Part shown: positions 1-5,041 of the stretch, piece after piece
How the letters are laid out: every line of letters begins with the position of its first letter
Numbering within the stretch: the stretch's first letter is position 1
Source: an uncultured Clostridia bacterium
GTDB taxonomy: Bacteria > Bacillota > Clostridia > Oscillospirales > Acutalibacteraceae
Length of the DNA: 11,533 bases
Reading direction: 5' to 3'
NCBI GenBank assembly: GCA_946186535.1
Contig: CAMHNT010000049.1
Span: 1-11,533 of the forward strand
Notes under the pieces: generated by a model
Seen by the model: only the letters and a program-made list of their open reading frames with translations
What the model was told of the DNA's origin: nothing
Databases searched by the model: none
Program-made: the position numbers and the translations under genes

Positions 1-306
1 GCTTATCTGCGCTCTTCCCAAAAGAAGCTGCTGTCGGTGAAGATTTTCGTTGAGAGGGTCGTTTTTCAGAAGCTCCTCGAGCCTTGCGCCGATTCTGTCC
101 TTCATCTCGCCTGCCGCCGCTCTCGTGTAGGTCACGACAAGGAACCTGTCAGCGTCAACAGGCTCCTCGCTGTCGGTTATCATATCTATCACACGTTCAA
201 CCAAAACGGCGGTTTTTCCCGAGCCCGCCGCTGCAGAAACAAGAACAGCGCCGTTTCTTGCATTAATTGCATTCCTCTGATTTTCAGTCCAATTTACACC
301 AGCCAT
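1..306 (-). CDS. addA: AddA helicase-nuclease subunit, N-terminal 102 residues (truncated by window edge)
   Basis: AddA is the UvrD-like helicase and nuclease subunit of AddAB, the Firmicute counterpart of RecBCD, which resects double-strand breaks for RecA loading in the cytoplasm. The visible N-terminus has the superfamily 1 Q-motif region (W6, T7, Q10), a Walker A motif AAAGSGKT at residues 25-32 followed by AVLVERVI, and motif Ia as VVTYTRAAAGEMKDRI. The start is the ATG at 306-304. It overlaps the addB stop by one base (TAATG), and an AGGAGG lies seven bases upstream inside the last addB codons, which encode the terminal glutamates. This arrangement implies translational coupling to addB. 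Full-length AddA is about 1200 residues, so most of the gene lies left of the window. The only break is the window edge; the frame is open throughout. Confidence 0.95.
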   Translation of the reverse strand, partial: MAGVNWTENQRNAINARNGAVLVSAAAGSGKTAVLVERVIDMITDSEEPVDADRFLVVTYTRAAAGEMKDRIGARLEELLKNDPLNENLHRQQLLLGRAQIS

Positions 307-3300
307 TACTCTTCCTCCTCACCGTCTTTTTCTTTCTCGAGTATGTCCATAACCTCTTGCTTTGAAAGCTTCCCGATACACCTTTTTCTGTCGCCTCCAA
401 CGTGACCGCAGAGTGCATTGTATACGCAGTATTTGCAGGCGTCATAGCCCGAGCCGCTTGACGGAACGGCTGCAATATCGCCGCTGTCGAGCGTTTCGCT
501 CATCTGAGCGATCTTCTGTTCTGCCTTGTCGAAAATCATATTCAGCTGTTTATTCGAGATAACATACTCCTGACTTGCTTTCTTGATATTGCTGCTTTTG
601 TCGAGAGACACAGGTATATATTTTCCTGCAATATCCTCCTCCATGCCCCTGAGAACCTGAAGCTCGTCCAGAACAAGACCGTTCATGCGAAGCTTCTTGT
701 CATGCTCCTTTTTGATTTCATCACGGTCCGCATACGGCGGAACATTGACCGACGTGACGGTGGACGGCATATACATAACGCCGCTCGGGTGAATGTCGTC
801 GCCATACCTGTCCCTGCCGTTTTTTACGATAGCGGAAAGGTAGATAAGCATCTGCATATTAAGCCCGTACAGAACGTCGGAAAGCCTGAACTCCTTGCTT
901 CCCGTCTTGTAATCGACAATACGGACATAGCTCGCCCTGTCCGTTTTCATAACGTCAACACGGTCGATAATACCTCGTATCCTGACGAGATTTCCGTTGT
1001 CGTCAATCACCGTGTAAGCCTTGATCCCGTTCTTCGGATCACCGACTGAAAGCTCAAAATCAACCGGTCTGAATTCCGACTGCGAAAGCTCTTCGGAAAG
1101 GTGATCCATAAGCGCACGGGTGCTGTTTTTAAGCCTGTAATAAAGATAGATAAAACGGTCGCTCTTGTCGTTTTCACCGCCCAGAAATTCGGCTATATAT
1201 TTCCTGAGATACTCGTCAAGAAGCACCTCCAGCTCATCGTCCGAGAGACTTATATAATCGTTTCGCTTGTACTCCGCAATAATATTTTCGAGCAGATAAT
1301 GCACGAGATTTCCGAACTCTATTGCGCCTATCTGAGCACGTCTGCGCTCCTTCAGCCTGAGCCCGTATGTACAGAAATACTGGAAACGGCACATATAGAA
1401 TTTTTCAACCTGAGAAGCCGAAAGATTCTTGTCTCTGCCGAAAAGCGCAGCCGCAATTTTTCTGTCGGAAAGCTTTATGTCGTTCCTTTTAATAACCTTT
1501 TCGACAGCCGAAAGTCTGTCTACGTATTCGGGATTTCCCCCGAAATATTCCCTCAGAGCCGCGCTCAGAGAATCATTCTTACGGTATCCGGAAGCGCATT
1601 TTTCGAAGGCGGATTTCTCGCTTCGGATACGATCGATATCGGGAATAAACGAAATGATCTCCGTCCTGACGTTCGGTAAAATACGCTTGATTTCGGTTGC
1701 TATCGAGGACGGCTGAAGCTTGCCGCCGCTTAAGTCACCCGTAGGATATGTGACAAAAAGCTTGCTGACAGGTGCTGAAACTGCATTGTAAACCAGAAAC
1801 TTTTCCTGCATAAACAGCTCCGCCACAGCGTCGTAAACGGGAAGCTCCATACTGATAAGGCTTCTTCTCTCCGCATCGTTGAACACACCTCCTGAAACAG
1901 GATTGTGCGGAAACTCACCGTTTACGGCGCCGATAACAAACACAGCATACGGCGAAGAAAGCCTGACGCTGTTCGCCGTTCCGACGAGGACCTGATCGAG
2001 AGTCTGAGGGATATCCGAGATTTCGTATGAGCGGATAACCGTTTTCAGAATCTCATAATACCGCTTCACTGTCACCGCACGCTCCCCGAGCGAAAGGTAC
2101 ATTTTGTTGAGGATATCCATAAGCAGATCCCACAGCCTGACCTCCTCGTTTGAATACTCCTCATAGCCCTTGACCTGTGAATCCTTTTTAAGCATTTCAG
2201 GCACGTCATAATCAATCAGAAGCTCATAAACAGCGGTCGAGATACCGAGAGCGTCCGCCTCCCGAAGCTTTTCCCTGAACCTCAGAAGCGGCACTATGAG
2301 CTTCTCTCTGGCACTGTTTATTTCTATGAGCCTTTCGTGTGCCTCATCCGAAAAATCATCGCCGTAGCCGTCGGGGTTTGCAGAAAACGGCTGTTCAAAT
2401 TTCCTTCCGTTCAGACTCCAGATATAAGCATAATTTTCAAGCAAAGCCGTTTCATAATCGCTTAAGCCCACAAGGCCGCTCTTCGCAATAGCAAACAGCT
2501 TTTCACTGTCGTTCTGATTCATAATATATTCAAAAGCCGAAATCACAAGAAGCATGATCGGCTTGCTGTCAACGGGCTGAGGCTTTGACATAAAATAAGG
2601 AATATCATAGCGTTCAAAAACAGTGTCCAGAATTCCTCTGTAGCTGTCGCTGTTTCTGCATACAACCGCAATATCCTTATACCTGCATTCTCCGCCGAGC
2701 GCAAGTCTTTTTATATTCTCCGCAATATACTCGCACTCCTCAAAAATATCGCTTGCAACACCTATAGTCACGTCCTCCGAAATACCCCCTGTAGGTATAT
2801 TTTCGTTTTCGTCCATACCCTCACAGGGTATGTCGCCTATGCGATATATAAAGCTTTCAACACGTTTGATTTCATCGCTTTTTGTTCTGAAATTCTCCTT
2901 GAGGCCTATCGGAGAAGCTATTTCAAGCCCCAGTCTTCTTGCACTTTGAATGATTCTCTTTTTGGTTCTTCCGACCGTAAAGAAAAGCTCGTCGTCGCAC
3001 TCGGGATCCATACAAAGCGTTATGTAAAAATCCTTCGCCTGCTCCATTATCAGATCGAGAATTCTCTGCTCCTGTGCGGTAAATCCGCTGAAATCGTCGA
3101 CCACGACCGTATAACCCTCAAAAAACTTTACCTCTCTCAGCCGCTTTTCAAGCCTTGAGTTGTTGTCGAGAGGGTCAATGTAGCTTTTTGCGATATGCGC
3201 ATTGTAAACATCCGTGACGAGAGACACCTCGGAAAGCTTTTTTGAAAGGTCCGTACCCTTTGTTTTTGCGGCTTTCTCCCTAAGATCGTCGGTTGAGATT

Positions 3301-3692
3301 CCGCACATTTTAAACTCCTTGACAGCGCTCAGCATAAGATCTGCAAGCTGAGGCTTCATCGCCTGTTTGCCGTAAACCTCGAGCCTGTCCACGCAGTCCT
3401 CGAGCGCCAGCGACATCAGAATTTTCCTCACGCCGTCATCGATCGGAGTGCCCGAAATGCCCCCCGTTTTCCGCATAACCATATCATAAAGTCGTGTGAA
3501 CGACATAACGTTAATGTTTCTCGAAACACCGGGACCAAGCTGTCTTAAAAATGCAGTTTCACTCTCGAACGAGCTTTGCTCCGGCATAAGATACAGCAGC
3601 CTGCTGCCGCCATTTTTCGCAAGCTCTCCGAGTATGTTTGAAACATAAGCGGTCTTTCCCGTACCGCTCCGTCCCTGAACAAAATAAATCAT
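306..3692 (-). CDS. addB: AddB, ATP-dependent nuclease subunit B with 4Fe-4S nuclease domain
   Basis: AddB is the second subunit of the AddAB recombination nuclease. It has a UvrD-like fold with only a Walker A remnant motor, plus a RecB-type nuclease. At 1128 residues it is close to the usual length of about 1150. GRSGTGKT at residues 7-14 is the Walker A. The C-terminal nuclease shows GIIDRVD (D910) and VDYKTG (D927, K929). The four Fe-S cysteines expected from the Bacillus subtilis protein appear as C768 (in SQVEKFYMC) and C1086, C1089, C1095 (CKYC-x5-C). The start is the ATG at 3692-3690, seven bases after AGGAGG. It is preceded by two tandem intergenic repeat units and followed by overlapping addA. 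Two CsoR-box-like palindromes lie within codons 288-304, in a linker-like stretch (IPCEGM, then IPTGGIS). Confidence 0.95.
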   Translation of the reverse strand: MIYFVQGRSGTGKTAYVSNILGELAKNGGSRLLYLMPEQSSFESETAFLRQLGPGVSRNINVMSFTRLYDMVMRKTGGISGTPIDDGVRKILMSLALEDCVDRLEVYGKQAMKPQLADLMLSAVKEFKMCGISTDDLREKAAKTKGTDLSKKLSEVSLVTDVYNAHIAKSYIDPLDNNSRLEKRLREVKFFEGYTVVVDDFSGFTAQEQRILDLIMEQAKDFYITLCMDPECDDELFFTVGRTKKRIIQSARRLGLEIASPIGLKENFRTKSDEIKRVESFIYRIGDIPCEGMDENENIPTGGISEDVTIGVASDIFEECEYIAENIKRLALGGECRYKDIAVVCRNSDSYRGILDTVFERYDIPYFMSKPQPVDSKPIMLLVISAFEYIMNQNDSEKLFAIAKSGLVGLSDYETALLENYAYIWSLNGRKFEQPFSANPDGYGDDFSDEAHERLIEINSAREKLIVPLLRFREKLREADALGISTAVYELLIDYDVPEMLKKDSQVKGYEEYSNEEVRLWDLLMDILNKMYLSLGERAVTVKRYYEILKTVIRSYEISDIPQTLDQVLVGTANSVRLSSPYAVFVIGAVNGEFPHNPVSGGVFNDAERRSLISMELPVYDAVAELFMQEKFLVYNAVSAPVSKLFVTYPTGDLSGGKLQPSSIATEIKRILPNVRTEIISFIPDIDRIRSEKSAFEKCASGYRKNDSLSAALREYFGGNPEYVDRLSAVEKVIKRNDIKLSDRKIAAALFGRDKNLSASQVEKFYMCRFQYFCTYGLRLKERRRAQIGAIEFGNLVHYLLENIIAEYKRNDYISLSDDELEVLLDEYLRKYIAEFLGGENDKSDRFIYLYYRLKNSTRALMDHLSEELSQSEFRPVDFELSVGDPKNGIKAYTVIDDNGNLVRIRGIIDRVDVMKTDRASYVRIVDYKTGSKEFRLSDVLYGLNMQMLIYLSAIVKNGRDRYGDDIHPSGVMYMPSTVTSVNVPPYADRDEIKKEHDKKLRMNGLVLDELQVLRGMEEDIAGKYIPVSLDKSSNIKKASQEYVISNKQLNMIFDKAEQKIAQMSETLDSGDIAAVPSSGSGYDACKYCVYNALCGHVGGDRKRCIGKLSKQEVMDILEKEKDGEEEE
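2782..2798. promoter_or_regulatory. CsoR-box match inside addB (box 1)
   Basis: The plus strand reads ATACCCCCTGTAGGTAT. On the addB coding strand this is ATACCT, three bases, GGGGGTAT, which is exactly the pattern shared by three of the four operators at the csoR1 and csoR2 promoters. It differs from the first csoR1 operator by one central base. It encodes IPTGGI from codon 299. No convincing -35/-10 pair flanks it on either strand, so a promoter here is not supported. Binding by CsoR is inference from sequence identity only. Confidence 0.4.
2815..2831. promoter_or_regulatory. CsoR-box-like palindrome inside addB (box 2)
   Basis: ATACCCTCACAGGGTAT is a perfect dyad with 7-bp arms (ATACCCT and AGGGTAT) around CAC. 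It departs from the local operator pattern at two positions. Its centre is 33 bp from that of the first addB box, three helical turns, whereas the promoter operators are 22 bp apart centre to centre. It encodes IPCEGM from codon 288. Function is unproven. Confidence 0.35.
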
Positions 3693-3745
3693 TTATTTAC
3701 CTCCTTTTTTACCCCGATTCCGAAGTTACTCTTGACATTAATCAT
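3689..3745 (-). other. Possible 18-codon leader peptide overlapping the addB start
   Basis: Within the gene-proximal repeat unit an open frame reads MINVKSNFGIGVKKEVNK. Its TGA stop overlaps the addB ATG as ATGA, the usual geometry for translational coupling, and the addB AGGAGG lies inside it. Against translation, no clear Shine-Dalgarno precedes its ATG (upstream bases are CCTCGGGCG). Related frames with GIGVKK occur in three other repeat copies, so the peptide could simply reflect repeat conservation. Neighbouring copy B has one extra base that puts its ATG out of frame. Confidence 0.25.
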
Positions 3746-3938
3746 CGCCCGAGGATAGGAAGGATTCCCGGGCAGTTTTTCATATATCCAACTTCTTGGA
3801 CTTTATCGAACCTTTTTACTCCTTTTTAATACGATTCCGAAGTTACTCTTGACATTAATTCATCGCCCGAGGATAGGAAGGATTCCCGGGCAGCTTTTCA
3901 TCTATTCTACTCCTTGGACTTTATCGAACCTTTTCACT
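3699..3938 (-). repeat. Two tandem 117-bp intergenic repeat units (copies A and B) in the addB leader
   Basis: The segment CGATTCCGAAGTTACTCTTG starts at 3715 and again at 3832, giving a 117-bp period. The two units are nearly identical across the block CATCGCCCGAGGATAGGAAG and the tail TTGGACTTTATCGAACC. Copy B has one extra base (ATTAATTCATC against ATTAATCATC). Read on the minus strand, each unit could fold GCCCGGG with CTCGGGC. That pairing uses a G-U wobble on the minus-strand RNA but would be an A-C mismatch on the plus strand, which favours the minus strand as the functional RNA. The gene-proximal end of copy A carries the addB AGGAGG. The units belong to the same family as 7352-7583. 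I recognise no named element. Confidence 0.85.
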
Positions 3939-3992
3939 CTAATAACGAAGCCCTTAACTATAAATTCATTGTAAAATCCTTTCGCTTAGAAC

Positions 3993-4024
3993 ATTATACC
4001 ATATATCAGCCGTTTTTTGTATAC
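3993..4024 (-). promoter_or_regulatory. Extended -10 promoter, probably for addBA
   Basis: On the minus strand TGGTATAAT (4001-3993) is a consensus extended -10. No good TTGACA lies at 17 bp (the hexamer there is TACAAA), as is common with extended -10 promoters. A 12-bp palindrome TTTGTATACAAA (4016-4027) overlaps the -35 zone. The promoter lies downstream of the spoIIR stop and about 300 bp upstream of the addB ATG, so the transcript would run through both repeat units. No hairpin terminator for spoIIR is visible between, so some read-through into addB is possible. Confidence 0.55.
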
Positions 4025-4038
4025 AAATCATAAATAAA

Positions 4039-4689
4039 TCAAATCTTCTCCATTAAATCCTGATACCATTCATAAACCTTGAATTTTATTTCATACTTTT
4101 TGTCCGTTACAAGCTCTGTCTGAGCCTCGTCGAGAACATCGGAAATATCGGCGTCGTTGTCTGCGGCGCTTATGCAGATCGGCGGAAACATAACGCACCA
4201 CCAGTTATGTCCCTCGCCGCTGCCTATCGTAATTCTGAGTGCGTCATAATCTCCTGCGGGGAGAGTGATATTATCATAAACCCTGTTTGTAAAATACATA
4301 TCCTTTACTATTTCGCCTTTAACCGGATAGTCAAAACCGAGCCTGTAAACCTCTTCCTGTGCCGCTTCAACAATTTTAGGAAGCTTTTCGCCGATTATCC
4401 TCTCGGCATCGTCCCTGTTTTTTGCTCCGTCATATATATTATAACACATCTCCTGTACCACTTTACGGACAGAATGCTTCAGATTCTGATCTTTTTCGCT
4501 GTCGGAATTCGCAAGAATATGCAGACGGAAAACATCGTCAGATATCTCCTTTGACTGTGCGTCAAATCCCGTCATACTCACGGCTGAACACACAACAAAT
4601 CCACATATAACGGATTTCAAAACCAGCCTGCTCGCCTTTGAAAACACATCACTGTTCAGAAAAATAAAAACCTTATCAATAAACTTCAT
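4039..4689 (-). CDS. spoIIR: Stage II sporulation protein R (SpoIIR)
   Basis: SpoIIR is made in the forespore and secreted towards the mother cell, where it triggers the SpoIIGA protease to process pro-sigma-E. The 216-residue protein is the normal size (224 in Bacillus subtilis). A hydrophobic segment at about residues 22-42 is the expected membrane or export signal. Two family signatures follow: FRLHILANSDSEKDQNLKHS (residues 54-73) and GEGHNWWCVMFPPIC (158-172). The start is the ATG at 4689-4687, preceded by a modest GGGTGGG. It stands alone between addB and copA1, both on the same strand, and is separated from copA1 by a strong terminator. Its presence indicates an endospore-forming lineage. 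The call rests on these two motifs and is firm. Confidence 0.93.
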   Translation of the reverse strand: MKFIDKVFIFLNSDVFSKASRLVLKSVICGFVVCSAVSMTGFDAQSKEISDDVFRLHILANSDSEKDQNLKHSVRKVVQEMCYNIYDGAKNRDDAERIIGEKLPKIVEAAQEEVYRLGFDYPVKGEIVKDMYFTNRVYDNITLPAGDYDALRITIGSGEGHNWWCVMFPPICISAADNDADISDVLDEAQTELVTDKKYEIKFKVYEWYQDLMEKI

Positions 4690-4719
4690 TTTAAAATCCC
4701 ACCCTAAATTTTCTATAGG

Positions 4720-4749
4720 GATTATGGGAAGATGATGTGAGATTTATAC
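4720..4749 (-). promoter_or_regulatory. Candidate forespore sigma-factor promoter for spoIIR
   Basis: On the minus strand GTATA (4749-4745) is followed after 15 bp by TCCCATAATC (4729-4720). This fits the sigma-F/sigma-G -35 (GYATA) and spacing and the A-rich part of the -10 (GGNNANAHT), but lacks the GG. spoIIR is a known sigma-F gene in Bacillus subtilis, which makes the match plausible. It lies about 30 bp upstream of the start codon. Confidence 0.35.
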
Positions 4750-4779
4750 TTTTTATACTCAGAAAATAAAATACACTCA

Positions 4780-4821
4780 ACAGAAAATCGCCCGGTAAAA
4801 CCACCGGGCGAAAGCTTCTGT
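4780..4821 (-). terminator. Intrinsic terminator of copA1
   Basis: A perfect 8-bp stem CGCCCGGT/ACCGGGCG with a 6-base loop is extended by outer ACAGAA/TTCTGT pairing. On the minus strand it is followed by ATTTTCTGTT. It sits just after the copA1 stop and insulates spoIIR from copper-regulated transcription. Confidence 0.85.
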
Positions 4822-4840
4822 CTGAAATAAATTCAAAAAA

Positions 4841-5041
4841 TCAAAGGACCGTATATCCCTTGTCTGTGACCGCCTTTTTCAGCTCTGCCGTGTCAATTTC
4901 ACCGCTAAGCTTAACGACTGCCGTTCCTTTTTCGTGGCTGACCTCGGCACTCTCAACCTGAGCGAACTCCTCGAGAGCCTTCTTTACCGTTGCCTCACAG
5001 TGAGGGCACATCATTCCGTCGATTTTCAATGTTAATTCCAT
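4841..5041 (-). other. Nested in-frame CopZ-like 66-residue ORF with its own Shine-Dalgarno (inside copA1)
   Basis: Codon 769 of copA1 is an ATG (5041-5039), preceded by AAGGAG (5056-5051) at nine bases. From it the last 66 residues form a complete heavy-metal-associated domain starting MELTLKIDGMMCPHC, the length of a free CopZ. The same SD, spacing and ATG exist in copA2. This could be a relic of a copZ gene fused by loss of a copA stop codon, or a working internal start giving both the fused pump and free chaperone. Separate expression is inference. Confidence 0.4.

Noticed and set aside
3699..3938. The repeat pair as a CRISPR array
   Set aside because: The whole 117-bp unit repeats rather than short repeats with unique spacers; only two units, no cas genes.
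4016..4027. TTTGTATACAAA as an operator or LexA box for addBA
   Set aside because: It is palindromic but AT-rich, matches no regulator site I know for this gene, and does not resemble the Firmicute LexA site GAAC-n4-GTTC.
4705..4728. CTATAGGGATTATGGG ahead of spoIIR as a copper operator
   Set aside because: It is a half-site with a shifted GATTAT arm and no matching ATACC arm.
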